Source of the DNA: Embleya sp051903075
Lineage (GTDB): Bacteria; Actinomycetota; Actinomycetes; Streptomycetales; Streptomycetaceae
Reading direction: 5' to 3'
DNA: 64,000 nucleotides
Assembly (NCBI RefSeq): GCF_051903075.1
Contig: NZ_CP182423.1
Coordinates: 2,294,001 to 2,358,000, forward strand
The notes beneath the pieces were generated by a model that was not told the origin of the DNA, did not search any database, and was given only the letters and a program-made list of their open reading frames with translations. A program made the position numbers and the translations under genes. This document shows, in pieces, positions 1 to 8,421 of this stretch (the first letter of the stretch is position 1; every line of letters starts with the position of its first letter).

Positions 1-576
1 CTGCTCAAGCCGCTGGTGACCTCGCCGCTGATCGAGGTCGGGGACTTCTCCTACTACGACGACCCGGACGACCCCACCGCGTTCGAGACCCGCAACGTGC
101 TCTATCACTACGGGCCGGAGCGGCTGGTGATCGGGAAGTTCTGCGCGCTGGGCGAGGGCGTGCGGTTCGTGATGAACGGGGCCAACCACCGGATGGACGG
201 GCCCTCGACCTTCCCGTTCCCGATCATGGGCGGGTCCTGGGCCGACCACTTCGACCTGATCTCCGGCCTGCCGGGACGGGGCGACACGGTGATCGGCAAC
301 GACGTCTGGTTCGGCTATCGGGCCATGGTGATGCCCGGGGTCCGGATCGGACACGGCGCGATCGTCGCCTCCGGTGCCGTGGTGGTGGACGACGTCCCCG
401 ATTACACGATCGTCGGCGGCAATCCGGCGAAGCCGATCCGTACCCGGTACAGCCCGGAGGACGTCGCGCGCCTGCTCGAACTGGCGTGGTGGGACTGGCC
501 GATCGAGCACATCACCCGGAACATCCGGACCATCATGTCCGGCACGGTCGCCGAGTTGGCGGCGGTCGCACCGTAA
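1..576 (+). CDS. Xenobiotic (CatB/Vat-like) hexapeptide acetyltransferase, 5' truncated by window
   Basis: Acetyl-CoA-dependent O-acetyltransferase of the left-handed beta-helix (hexapeptide) class, the family of streptogramin and chloramphenicol acetyltransferases. The frame is open from base 1 (L-L-K-P-L-V), so the true start lies upstream; a GTG at 16 is available but cuts into conserved sequence. Visible family blocks are FVMNGANHRMDG, the hexapeptide run IGNDVWFGYRAMVMPG, a second run VRIGHGAIVASGAVV, and the closing VGGNPAKPIRTR. The histidine in NGANHRM is the expected catalytic base in this family. The physiological substrate cannot be told; many chromosomal copies are not resistance genes. 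It ends 17 bases before the convergent TetR gene. Confidence 0.85.
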   Translation: MLKPLVTSPLIEVGDFSYYDDPDDPTAFETRNVLYHYGPERLVIGKFCALGEGVRFVMNGANHRMDGPSTFPFPIMGGSWADHFDLISGLPGRGDTVIGNDVWFGYRAMVMPGVRIGHGAIVASGAVVVDDVPDYTIVGGNPAKPIRTRYSPEDVARLLELAWWDWPIEHITRNIRTIMSGTVAELAAVAP

Positions 577-592
577 CCGAAGACCGCCACCC

Positions 593-1147
593 CTACCCGG
601 CCCCGTCGGCCGCCAGCAGCGCCTGGGCGATCCGACGGGCCCGGACCGCCGGGGCGGGGGTGCGCTCACGCAGCGCGGTGACGATCGCGCCGTCCATGAG
701 CAGCGCGAACTCGCGCGCCAGGAGCGCCGGTTCCGAGACCTGCGCGGCGGTCAGGAGCTGCTCCAGGTAGGCCACCACCCGCTCCTTGTGGTCGGCCGCG
801 ACGCGGTGCGCCGAACCGTCCGGGTCGGCGGACTCGACCATCGTGTTGATGAACGCGCACCCCCGGAAGTCGTTGCGCGCGAACCGCTCGGCGAGCGCGT
901 CGAACACGGCCGCCGGGCCGCCGCCCAGCGCCTCGACCCGCTCCGCCAGCCAGGCCCGCCAGCGCCGATCGCGCGCCTCCAGGACGGCGACGACGAGGTC
1001 GTCCTTGCTCGGGAAGTGCCGATACAACGACGCCCGGCCGACGCCGGATTCGGCCAGGATGCGCTCGGTGCCGACGGCGCGGATCCCCTCGGCGTAGAAG
1101 AGTTCCTCGGCGGTGGCGAGCAGACGGTCTCGGGCTTTGACGGGCAC
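593..1147 (-). CDS. TetR/AcrR-family transcriptional repressor
   Basis: One-component repressor of 184 aa, a normal TetR length. The N-terminal helix-turn-helix is at residues ~27-48 (GTERILAESGVGRASLYRHF), followed by SKDDLV and a ligand-binding domain that I cannot match to a ligand. It is transcribed divergently from the AhpD-like gene at 1266, and the ~118-bp space between them holds two inverted repeats (1177-1196 and 1201-1226). I infer that it represses itself and its neighbour. A related site lies upstream of the FabG-like gene at 15702, so the regulon may reach there too. The ATG at 1147 is the first methionine before the HTH. Confidence 0.9.
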   Translation of the reverse strand: MPVKARDRLLATAEELFYAEGIRAVGTERILAESGVGRASLYRHFPSKDDLVVAVLEARDRRWRAWLAERVEALGGGPAAVFDALAERFARNDFRGCAFINTMVESADPDGSAHRVAADHKERVVAYLEQLLTAAQVSEPALLAREFALLMDGAIVTALRERTPAPAVRARRIAQALLAADGAG

Positions 1148-1176
1148 GTTCGGATCCTAACCCCTCTTGACCGGAA

Positions 1177-1196
1177 ACGGTACCGATCAGTACCGT
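1177..1196. promoter_or_regulatory. Inverted-repeat operator, probably for the adjacent TetR
   Basis: Perfect 7-bp arms ACGGTAC and GTACCGT separated by CGATCA. It sits in the divergent promoter region between the TetR gene and the AhpD-like gene. Assignment to this TetR is inferred from position and from the second, similar repeat 4 bases further on. Confidence 0.65.
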
Positions 1197-1200
1197 CTGC

Positions 1201-1226
1201 AAAACGGAACCGATCGGTACCGTTTT
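1201..1226. promoter_or_regulatory. Second TetR-type operator
   Basis: A 26-bp near-perfect palindrome whose outer arms are AAAACGG and CCGTTTT and whose centre is CCGATCGG; only one base pair of the dyad is mismatched. Its right half, CCGATCGGTACCGT, matches the first operator at 13 of 14 positions. The pair lies 40-90 bp upstream of the AhpD-like start, as expected for promoter occlusion. Confidence 0.65.
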
Positions 1227-1265
1227 TTGGCGGCACATCGAAGCGAGAGAGCAACGGGGGTTCAC

Positions 1266-1835
1266 ATGTCGTCCACACCCACACCCACACCCACATCCGC
1301 GCCGACACCCACGCCCGCGCCTTCGTCGCCCGGGGCGACCGACGCGCATGCCGACCTGCTGGCGCGGGTCGAGAAGCAGCTCGGCCGGGTGCCGAACCTG
1401 TACGCGGCGCTCGCGAGCGGTCCGGCCGCGCTGGAGGGTTACCTCGCGATGCGCGACCGGCTCACCCGAGGTGTCCTGCGGGCCCGCCTCCGGGAGCAGT
1501 TGGCGCTGCTGATCGCGCAGGAGAACGAGTGCACCTACTGCGTCAGCGCGCACACCTACCGGGGCGGCCTGATGGGCCTGACCGAGGACGAACTGCGGGA
1601 GACCCGGGACGCGCACGACGCGGATCCGCACACCGACGCCGTGCTGACCCTGGCCCGGCGGATCGTCCGCACCCGGGGCCGTGTCGGCGAGGAGGACCGG
1701 TCCAAGGCCCGCGCGGCCGGGGTCACCGAGGCCGAGGAGGCCGAGATCGTCGCGCACATCGCGCTGAACACGCTGTCCAACTACTACAACCACCTGGCCC
1801 GGCCCGAGCTGGACTTCCCGGAGGTGACCGCGTGA
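1266..1835 (+). CDS. AhpD-like/carboxymuconolactone decarboxylase-family protein
   Basis: A 189-aa protein with the AhpD core: E86, then C89-T-Y-C92-V-S-A-H96, the CxxC...H active site of peroxidase-like CMD proteins that work as alkylhydroperoxidases or thiol redox partners. The first ~22 residues are a Thr-Pro-Ala low-complexity stretch encoded by ACACCC repeats, unusual for this family. I chose the ATG at 1266 because GGGGG lies just upstream and because upstream starts would run through the operators. It overlaps the next small gene by four bases (GTGA) and is divergent from a TetR gene that probably represses it. The likely role is oxidative or electrophile stress defence; the substrate is unknown. 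Confidence 0.85.
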   Translation: MSSTPTPTPTSAPTPTPAPSSPGATDAHADLLARVEKQLGRVPNLYAALASGPAALEGYLAMRDRLTRGVLRARLREQLALLIAQENECTYCVSAHTYRGGLMGLTEDELRETRDAHDADPHTDAVLTLARRIVRTRGRVGEEDRSKARAAGVTEAEEAEIVAHIALNTLSNYYNHLARPELDFPEVTA

Positions 1836-2044
1836 CCCGCACCTGGCACACCGCGTCCGTCGAACTCGTCGACGGCTACCCGGTGCGGGGCGCCGACGGC
1901 GTACCCACCACCTCCGTCCCGACCGCACGCGTCGCGATCGAGGGCGGCTTCGTCCACCTCGACATCCCCGGCACCGGTGTCGTCCAGGTCGTCTCCGCGC
2001 CGGCGGTACGGCTGATCACCTACCGGGAGGAGCCGGCGGGCTGA
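1832..2044 (+). CDS. Small conserved-looking protein of unknown function, 70 aa
   Basis: Starts at a GTG inside the stop codon of the AhpD-like gene (GTGA overlap), which argues for translational coupling. The protein has no transmembrane segment and looks like a small beta-rich domain: alternating hydrophobic residues in VELVDGYPV, FVHLDIPGTGVVQVV and AVRLITYREE. I recognise no family. Its coupling suggests a partner of the AhpD-like protein or a regulator of it. Coding potential is supported by the overlap and by a normal, non-Arg-rich composition. Confidence 0.65.
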   Translation: MTRTWHTASVELVDGYPVRGADGVPTTSVPTARVAIEGGFVHLDIPGTGVVQVVSAPAVRLITYREEPAG

Positions 2045-2204
2045 GCGGTGCGGCCGGCGACGTCGACATCGTCGCCGGCCGCACCGGCGGAGGCGCGCGA
2101 GAAACGCGATGCGGATGCGCGGATGTGCGGATACACCGATGAGTTTTCCCGGCCCGCACGGTCCACCCCCCAAGGACTCGATCCGCACCCGGAGGAGCCA
2201 CCCC

Positions 2205-2798
2205 ATGACCGTGGATCTGCACTCGCCGGCCACGACCGTCGCCCGTCTCGCGGCCGACCTGCCGGACGACCGGCTGGACGATCCGACCCCGTGTGCGAAC
2301 TACGCGGTCCGGGATCTGCTCTCCCATCTGGTCGGCCTGACCATCGCGTTCCGCGACGCGGGCCGCAAGGATCTGGGCCCGACCACCGCCACCGCCCCGC
2401 CCGCGAAGATGCCCGACCTCGACCCGGACTGGCGCACGATCCTGCCCCGCGAGTTGGACGAACTCGTGGCCGTCTGGCGGCGTACGGACGCCTGGGAGGG
2501 GATGACCCAGGCCGGCGGGGTGACCCTGCCCGCCCAGGTCATGGGCCTCGTCGCGCACAACGAACTCCTGCTGCACGGCTGGGACTTGGCTCGCGCGCTG
2601 GGCCGCGTATACACCGTGGACACGGCAAACCTGGAGGCCTCGCCGGCCTTCCTCGCCCCGACCCAGGAGGCGGTCGACCCGGATCTGCCCGATCCGGACG
2701 CCATCTTCGCGCCGCCGGTGGCCGTCCCCGCCGACGCGCCGCTGCTCGACCGGGTGGTCGCGATGGCCGGCCGCAGCCCGTCGTGGCAGGCGGCGTAG
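2205..2798 (+). CDS. TIGR03086-type (DinB/mycothiol-dependent isomerase superfamily) protein
   Basis: A 197-aa protein of the actinobacterial TIGR03086 group, four-helix proteins related to the mycothiol-dependent maleylpyruvate isomerase N-terminal domain. Recognisable parts are the N-terminal D-TPC-NYAVRDLLSHLVG block and the later VMGLVAHNELLLHGWDLARA helix, whose histidines (in LSHL, AHNE and LHGW) are the usual metal ligands of the superfamily. I chose the ATG at 2205 for its AGGAG Shine-Dalgarno nine bases upstream. The thiol or substrate used is not known for most members. It is separated from the upstream pair by 160 bp. Confidence 0.8.
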   Translation: MTVDLHSPATTVARLAADLPDDRLDDPTPCANYAVRDLLSHLVGLTIAFRDAGRKDLGPTTATAPPAKMPDLDPDWRTILPRELDELVAVWRRTDAWEGMTQAGGVTLPAQVMGLVAHNELLLHGWDLARALGRVYTVDTANLEASPAFLAPTQEAVDPDLPDPDAIFAPPVAVPADAPLLDRVVAMAGRSPSWQAA

Positions 2799-2842
2799 GC
2801 GCGACGGCGACAGACGGAGACATGGGGTCGGGCCCGGTTCGC

Positions 2843-3706
2843 TCAGGAGCCGGTCGCCGCCGCGTCCGCCATCCGCTCGCGTGCCTCGGCCAGGTCCGCC
2901 TCGGTCGGCGCGTCGTCCTGGGTCAGCCGCAGCCGCCAGTAGCCCGCGAACTCGACCGCCCCCTTGGCCAGTCCGCGCTCGTCGACCAGGTGCCGGCGCA
3001 GCGCCCGGACCGTGCCCGCCTCACCCGCCAACCAGGCCCGCGTCGACCCCTCCGGCAACCGGGCGGCCCGAAGCGCCGCCGGCAGCAGGTCACCGTGTCC
3101 GGCCGGCACCGTGCCGCGATGCAGCCAGTGCGTGGTGAGCCGGGCCCGGGTGCGGAAACGTTGCTCCTCGGCCGCGTCCACCACCTCCGCGTACACGATC
3201 GCGTGGGTGTCCTCGGGCAGCGCCGCCAGGATCGAGCCGATGGCGGGCAGCGCGGTCTCGTCGCCGACCAGGAGATGCGTGTCGGCGGCGCCGAGCGGCC
3301 TGGCGTAGGCCGCCGAGGGGCCGTAGCGGGCGAGGATGTCGCCGGGGCGCGCCGACTCGGCCCACCGGGTGGCCGGGCCGGCGTCCGGGTGCAGCACGAA
3401 GTCGACGTCGATCGTGGCGCGTTCGCGGTGGTGGGCGCGGACCGTGTAGCTGCGCATCCAGGGGCGTTCGGCCTCGGGGATGGCCAGGAACGCCCCGTAC
3501 CACCGCCCGAGGTCGTCCGGATCCTCCTGCGGCAGCAGCGGTGCGCGTTGTCCGGCACGCGGGAAGCACAGCTTGAGCTGCTGGTCGGGCCAGGTCGCGA
3601 AGTCCTCGCCCAGTCCCTCCCCGGTGAAGCTCACGCGCGTCATGCGCGGGGTGATCCGGGTGACCTCGGCGACGTGGAGAAGAGAAACAAGCGGTGATCC
3701 GCCCAT
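2843..3706 (-). CDS. Siderophore-interacting protein (FAD-dependent ferric-siderophore reductase)
   Basis: Cytoplasmic flavoprotein that reduces ferric siderophores after import, using NAD(P)H. About 287 aa with the SIP layout: an N-terminal FAD-binding beta barrel containing TRVSFTGEGL and the flavin motif MRSYTVR, then a C-terminal domain with DETALPAIGSILAALP for nucleotide binding and a final WRLRLTQ block. I prefer the ATG at 3706, which has GGGGG eight bases upstream; an ATG at 3721 has no ribosome-binding site. A weak iron-box-like sequence lies at 3757. No siderophore synthesis or import genes are nearby, so it is probably a stand-alone iron-release enzyme. Confidence 0.88.
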   Translation of the reverse strand: MGGSPLVSLLHVAEVTRITPRMTRVSFTGEGLGEDFATWPDQQLKLCFPRAGQRAPLLPQEDPDDLGRWYGAFLAIPEAERPWMRSYTVRAHHRERATIDVDFVLHPDAGPATRWAESARPGDILARYGPSAAYARPLGAADTHLLVGDETALPAIGSILAALPEDTHAIVYAEVVDAAEEQRFRTRARLTTHWLHRGTVPAGHGDLLPAALRAARLPEGSTRAWLAGEAGTVRALRRHLVDERGLAKGAVEFAGYWRLRLTQDDAPTEADLAEARERMADAAATGS

Positions 3707-3756
3707 GGCGCAAACCCCCATGAATGCGTCGATTGACGACGGTTGGGTGAACCGGC

Positions 3757-3775
3757 TTGGGTAGGTTTAGCAAAA
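3757..3775. promoter_or_regulatory. Weak IdeR/DmdR iron-box-like site
   Basis: TTGGGTAGGTTTAGCAAAA matches 11 of 19 positions of the actinobacterial iron box TTAGGTTAGGCTAACCTAA. It lies ~50 bp upstream of the siderophore-interacting protein, where such a site is expected. The match is poor, so the call rests mainly on position and on its AT-rich character in a GC-rich region. Confidence 0.3.
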
Positions 3776-3997
3776 AATCACGCAACTTTGTCAAGGCGAT
3801 TCCGCGAAAGGATTTTCCGCGCGGGGCGGTCAGCGCGGGGGACCGCACAGGTGCGTGCCTGCGGGGCGTCGAGGGCCGGGCGATACGGTGCCGAGAGAGA
3901 TCGTCGGGGTGTACGGACGCCGGGGAGCCGCGAACGGGGCGGGTCGCCGGGGCCGCCGCCGATCGGCTTTTTCCGGACCCGAAGGGAACGACGCACC

Positions 3998-5074
3998 ATG
4001 ACGCCGCACGCGCAGCCCCCGCAGCCCTCCCCCGAGGACACCGTGCTGGTCGATCGCATCGGACCGGCGGGCCGGCTCGGTCGGATCACCCTGAACCGGC
4101 CGCGCGCGATCAACGCGCTGGACCACCCGATGGTGCGCCGGATCACCGCCGCGCTCGCCGAGTGGGCGCGGGACGACTCCGTCGCGGCCGTACTGATCAC
4201 CGGCGCGGGCGAGCGCGGGCTGTGTGCGGGCGGGGACATCCGGGCGATCCGCGCGGACGCGCTCGAAGGCGGGCACGCGGCGCGCGAGTTCTGGCGCGAC
4301 GAATACCTGCTCAACGCGCGGATCGCGGCGTATCCGAAGCCCTACGTCGCGATCATGGACGGCGTGGTGATGGGCGGCGGCGTCGGCGTCTCGGCGCACG
4401 GCGACGTACGCATCGTCACCGAGCGCTCGACGGTGGCCATGCCGGAGACCGGGATCGGCTTCGTACCGGACGTCGGCGGCACGTACCTGCTCTCCCGCGC
4501 CCCCGGCGAACTCGGCACCCATCTGGCGCTCACCGCCGGTGCGATCGGCGCCGCCGACACGATCCTGTGCGGGCTCGCCGACCACTTCGTTCCCTCGGAC
4601 CGGCTGCCCGCCCTGCTCGACGCCCTGGCCGCCGGCGACCCGGCCGAGGCGGCGGCCCACCACGCCGAGCCCGCGCCCGCCGGCGTGCCGGCCGAGCGGC
4701 GCGCCTGGATCGACGCGTGCTACGCGGCGGACACCGTCGAGGAGATCCTGGATCGGCTGCTCGCCAGCGGCGAACCGGCGGCCAAGGAGGCTGCCGAGCT
4801 GATCGCGGCCAGGTCGCCCACGGCGCTGAAGGTGACGCTGGCGGCGCTGCGCCGGGCCCGGCGGGCCGGGTCGCTCGGGGCGGTGCTGGACCAGGAGTAC
4901 CGGGTCTCGTGCGTGGCGGTGGGCACGCCCGATCTGGTCGAGGGTGTACGGGCGCAGGTGGTGGACAAGGATCGCCGACCGCGCTGGTCTCCGGCGACGC
5001 TCGCGGAGGTCGGGGCGGCCGACGTGGAGGCGTTCTTCGCGCCGCTCGGGGAGCGGGAGTTGGGACTGGGCTGA
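3998..5074 (+). CDS. Enoyl-CoA hydratase/isomerase family, 3-hydroxyisobutyryl-CoA hydrolase-like
   Basis: A 358-aa crotonase-fold enzyme, the length of 3-hydroxyisobutyryl-CoA hydrolases (valine catabolism) rather than of simple ~260-aa enoyl-CoA hydratases. Family blocks: LNRPRAINALDHPMV, the oxyanion-hole region AGERGLCAGGDIRAI, the second oxyanion loop VMGGGVGVSAHGD, and the catalytic-acid segment MPETGIGFVPDVGGTYLLSR typical of the hydrolase subgroup. The C-terminal part holds the SPTALKVTLAALRR and LDQEYRVS blocks also seen in that subgroup. I chose the ATG at 3998 for the GAAGGGA site ~11 bases upstream. It acts alone here; no other valine-degradation genes flank it. Confidence 0.85.
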   Translation: MTPHAQPPQPSPEDTVLVDRIGPAGRLGRITLNRPRAINALDHPMVRRITAALAEWARDDSVAAVLITGAGERGLCAGGDIRAIRADALEGGHAAREFWRDEYLLNARIAAYPKPYVAIMDGVVMGGGVGVSAHGDVRIVTERSTVAMPETGIGFVPDVGGTYLLSRAPGELGTHLALTAGAIGAADTILCGLADHFVPSDRLPALLDALAAGDPAEAAAHHAEPAPAGVPAERRAWIDACYAADTVEEILDRLLASGEPAAKEAAELIAARSPTALKVTLAALRRARRAGSLGAVLDQEYRVSCVAVGTPDLVEGVRAQVVDKDRRPRWSPATLAEVGAADVEAFFAPLGERELGLG

Positions 5075-5275
5075 GCGGGAGGCGAGCGGGGCGGCGGGGC
5101 CGGTTGCCCGGGTGGTTTTGGGGCGGCGGGTGGGGATCCCTAGGACGCCTTAGGGGTCTCGGGGTTTGTCCGGCGCGTAGGGATGGGGCATCCGCCCGAT
5201 GTCCGGGGCCCACCTGGGCCGCGAAGCTGTTACCACGAACCGGGGAGGCCGGGTCGGGGGAAGCGGGAGACGGTC

Positions 5276-5485
5276 ATGATCGAGTACGAGATGTTCAAGG
5301 CGCGCGAGCGGGAGATCCTGGCGGACGCGGACCGCGCGGCGCTGCGGCGCACGGCGTGGCGGGAGCGGCGGGCCGAGGCCAGGATGCGCCGGGCCGAGCG
5401 GGCGGGAGCGGTGGCGCTCACGACGCTCGCCGTGCTCGAACCGGCCCACGACATGCACCGTGGGCTGCACCTGTTGGCCCGGTGA
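5276..5485 (+). CDS. Small basic protein of unknown function, 69 aa
   Basis: Encodes a short, helix-forming, Arg/Ala/Glu-rich protein (KAREREILADADRAALRR and further Arg-Ala repeats) ending in HDMHRGLHLLAR. No transmembrane segment or metal motif is visible. The ATG at 5276 follows GGGAGA at a reasonable distance. Codon third positions are strongly GC, consistent with a real gene, but I recognise no family. Confidence 0.5.
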   Translation: MIEYEMFKAREREILADADRAALRRTAWRERRAEARMRRAERAGAVALTTLAVLEPAHDMHRGLHLLAR

Positions 5486-5636
5486 ATCATGCTTCCGATG
5501 AGTGGCGCTCGTCCGCCGGGCACAGGGGACTCGGCGGCCGGCGCGACATCGGGGACACGCGAGCCGACGGGGCGGCTCGGATCGGGGCGGGGCGCACGTG
5601 GGTCGCCGCTGGTGCGGCGACGCGCCCCGCCCCGGC

Positions 5637-6347
5637 CTAGGACGCGGGTTCGGGGGCCCTCGGGTCGCGTCGTGGGCGGGTGATCACGACGTGGGCGGGG
5701 GTCGCGGTGGGCGGGACCGGAGGCCGCTCGGGGGTCTCCGGACGGGGATCGGCCACGCGGTCCGGGCCGAATTCCAGGGCGACCACGTGTTCGCGCAGGG
5801 TGCGGTCGAGCAGTACGACGGAGGCGGCCTCGGGGACGACCGCGGCGCCCTGTACGGACAGCGCCAGCAACAACCGGGTCAGGCCGCGCCGATGCCGGTC
5901 GAAGACCCGGCCGGGCACCCAGCGTCCGCGCTTCTCCTGCCCGGCGAGCGCGTCGGCGGCGTCCACCGCGAGCAGGACCAGGTGCAGTTCGCGTCGTTGC
6001 CGTTCGGCGGACCTGGCCAACCACCGACGCATCCACGATCGGCTGCCGCAGTCGTGCACGAGGACCGGACTCCCGCTCCGCACGTGTGCGCGCAGCCGCC
6101 TGACGTGCTGCAGCCGCACCCACGGGCGATACACCGCGTACGGCAACCACGAGGGCATCCGGTCCTGATACTCGACGTGCGCCGTACGCGGGTCGACCAC
6201 GACTGCCGATCCGGACCAGCGGTTCAGCAGCGTGCTCTTGCCGCTCCCCGGCAGCCCGGAGACCACCACGACGGCGCCTGCGGGGTACCCGAGCACGGCG
6301 GGCCCGTGCTCCTGCCCGCGCAGATCGACGAGTCCGCGCGGTCGCAT
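5637..6347 (-). CDS. P-loop ATPase/kinase-like protein
   Basis: A 236-aa single-domain P-loop protein. The Walker A motif is GLPGSGKST at residues 31-39 (VVVVSGLPGSGKSTLLNRW); a DPRTAHVEYQDR segment and VLVHDCGSRSW follow, and the strand LHLVLLAVDAADAL may hold the second nucleotide-binding aspartate. This arrangement resembles small AAA_33/zeta-toxin-like kinases in actinobacteria. The last ~35 residues are a Pro-rich, probably disordered tail. The ATG at 6347 is preceded by GGAGG. It could phosphorylate a small molecule or tRNA-like substrate; nothing here decides which. Confidence 0.75.
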   Translation of the reverse strand: MRPRGLVDLRGQEHGPAVLGYPAGAVVVVSGLPGSGKSTLLNRWSGSAVVVDPRTAHVEYQDRMPSWLPYAVYRPWVRLQHVRRLRAHVRSGSPVLVHDCGSRSWMRRWLARSAERQRRELHLVLLAVDAADALAGQEKRGRWVPGRVFDRHRRGLTRLLLALSVQGAAVVPEAASVVLLDRTLREHVVALEFGPDRVADPRPETPERPPVPPTATPAHVVITRPRRDPRAPEPAS

Positions 6348-6688
6348 CAGTCCTCCGGATCCCCCGGCCGACTCCTCCCCCGTACCCACCCGGTCCGCCC
6401 CCTGCATCTCGCCCACCGCCACTTCCCCCGCCCGCGCCGCACCCGGCGACATCCGCCTCCGCCGCGTCCCTCGACGCATCGGCACAACTCCCCCGGCGCG
6501 ACAGGACCCGCGATCGGGCGCGACACCAGCGGACATCCTCACAGGTCGCGCCGCTCTCCGCCCGCCCGGGCCCGCCCGGGCCCGCCAACGATAATCATCG
6601 TCACCCGAAATCCCGCGCCCCACGCGAGCGCGTCCGGGCGATCGGCGTACGCGGGCACGTCCTGGATCGTCGGGGGTCGCGAACGTGT
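6348..6688. other. Intergenic region, no supported gene
   Basis: 341 bases between the P-loop gene and the DHA2 transporter gene, both on the minus strand. It must hold the promoter of the P-loop gene and the 3' end of the transporter transcript. It is C-rich on the plus strand and open in several frames only because of GC bias; the translated products are Pro/Arg-rich noise. Confidence 0.5.
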
Positions 6689-8269
6689 TCAGCCCGCCGC
6701 CGGTGGCGGGGCCTCGTGGCGGTCGGATTCGCGGATGAGCACCGTGCACAGGATCGCCGCCACGAAGCCGATGACGGCCATCAGCAGGCATACCTGGGCC
6801 AGGCCGGAGGTGAAGGCGTCCCGGGCGTCGGCCAGCGCCGCCGGGTGGTCCTTCAGCGGGGCGAACCGGCCGGAGGCGACACCGTCGCGAACCCGGTCGG
6901 CCGCGCCCGGGGGCACGCCGCCGCCGGTGAGCACGTCGTCGCTCAGGTCGTCGGCGATCCGTGCGGTCAGCAGCGCGCCGCCGGCGGCCACGCCGATCGA
7001 AGTGCCCAGCGGGAAGAACATGTTGGTGGCGCCGGAGGCCATCCCGGCCCGCTCGGCCGGTACCACGCCCACCGCCACGCCCATCAGCGGCGGGAAGCTC
7101 AATCCGCCCGCGATGCCGAGCAGGATGAAGCCCGGCAGCATGACCGTCCACGAACTGCCCGCGTCCACCCGGGCCATGGTCAACGACCCGACCCCGGCCA
7201 CCGCGAAGCCCACCCCGATCGCCTGACCCGGCGTCAGTACCCGCTGTACCAGCCCGCTCAGCGGCGCGATCAGCAGGAGCGGAACGGTCAGCACCAGCAT
7301 CTTGACGCCGGTCCGGAACGGCGAGTTGCCGAGCATGCCCTGCAACCACAGGATCAGGAAAGGCAACAGCCCGAACGAGGTGATCCGGCCGAACAGACTG
7401 GCCAGGATCGCCCCGGTGAACGACGGGATCCGGAACAGCCGGACATCGAGCAGCGCGATCGACGGCCGGACCACCTCGACCACCACGAAGGCGACGATCA
7501 GTATCGTCCCGACGATCAGCGTGGTCAGCACGATCGCCGCGGTCCACCCCTCCTCCGGGCCCTTGATCACCGCGTAGTTGAGCGCGAACAGGCCGCCGAT
7601 CGCGAGCAGTACGCCGGCCAGGTCGAGTCGCCCGCGCCCGGCCGTGTCGGTGGTGTCGTCGGGCAGCTTCAGCCAGGTGCCGACCACGACCAGGACACCG
7701 ACGGGGAGGTTGATCAGGAAGATCCACCGCCAACCGAGCCCGTCCACCAGGGCCCCGCCCACCAGCGGCCCGAGCGCGGCGGCGGCACCGCTGAGGCCGG
7801 AGTAGACGCCGATCGCGGTCTGGCGGGTGCGCCCGGAGTAGGCGGACGCGAGCAGCGCCAACGAGGTGGCCATCACCATCGCCGCGCCGACGCCCTGGAT
7901 GCCGCGGAAGATGATCAGCGTGCCCACGTTCGGCGCGAACGCGCAGGCCGCCGAGGCGACGGTGAACAGGGCCACGCCCGCGCCGAACACCCGCCGCCGG
8001 CCGATCCGGTCGGAGACCGAACCGGCCGCGAGCAGCAGCGCGGCGAAGGCGAGCGTGTAGGCGCTGACCACCCACTGCAGGCCACCGAGCCGGGCGCCGA
8101 GGTCGTCGGCGATGTCGGGCAGCGCGACGTTGACGATGGTCACATCGAGGGTCATCAGGATGCCGGCGCCGCTGACCAGTATGGCCGGCCAGCGGGCCGC
8201 CGGTGCCGCCGCGGCCGAGGGTGGTGATGCGTTTGAGGTTGACGGGGTGGGGGATGCGGGCTGAGCCAT
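6689..8269 (-). CDS. DHA2-family MFS drug exporter (EmrB/QacA type)
   Basis: A 526-aa inner-membrane proton antiporter with the 14-helix DHA2 layout. The first helix carries the subfamily motif LDVTIVNVALPDIADDLG (motif D1); motif A follows in GSVSDRIGRRRVFGAG, and the helix-5 antiporter motif appears as LGPLVGGALVDGLGWRWIFLIN. It ends with a short hydrophilic tail containing ESDRHE. The ATG at 8269 gives a short Ala/Pro/Ser-rich cytoplasmic N-terminus before helix 1. Drug specificity cannot be predicted. No dedicated regulator sits next to it; upstream on the same strand is a pentapeptide-repeat gene ~150 bp away. Confidence 0.92.
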   Translation of the reverse strand: MAQPASPTPSTSNASPPSAAAAPAARWPAILVSGAGILMTLDVTIVNVALPDIADDLGARLGGLQWVVSAYTLAFAALLLAAGSVSDRIGRRRVFGAGVALFTVASAACAFAPNVGTLIIFRGIQGVGAAMVMATSLALLASAYSGRTRQTAIGVYSGLSGAAAALGPLVGGALVDGLGWRWIFLINLPVGVLVVVGTWLKLPDDTTDTAGRGRLDLAGVLLAIGGLFALNYAVIKGPEEGWTAAIVLTTLIVGTILIVAFVVVEVVRPSIALLDVRLFRIPSFTGAILASLFGRITSFGLLPFLILWLQGMLGNSPFRTGVKMLVLTVPLLLIAPLSGLVQRVLTPGQAIGVGFAVAGVGSLTMARVDAGSSWTVMLPGFILLGIAGGLSFPPLMGVAVGVVPAERAGMASGATNMFFPLGTSIGVAAGGALLTARIADDLSDDVLTGGGVPPGAADRVRDGVASGRFAPLKDHPAALADARDAFTSGLAQVCLLMAVIGFVAAILCTVLIRESDRHEAPPPAAG

Positions 8270-8421
8270 GGTTGCGCACGACCTCACGCGTCGGGAATGG
8301 AACGGCCTACTCACCCAGTGTGCCCGGGTGGTTGCGCTGCGATCCGCGAACCTCGCGCCCGTTCCTCTCGGTGCGCAAATCGGGGCAGCGACGGGCCGGC
8401 CGGCCAACTCCCCGTGTGCGC

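Noticed and set aside
1266..1330. ACACCC repeats as a regulatory repeat
   Set aside because: They are in frame within the AhpD-like gene and code a Thr-Pro tail.
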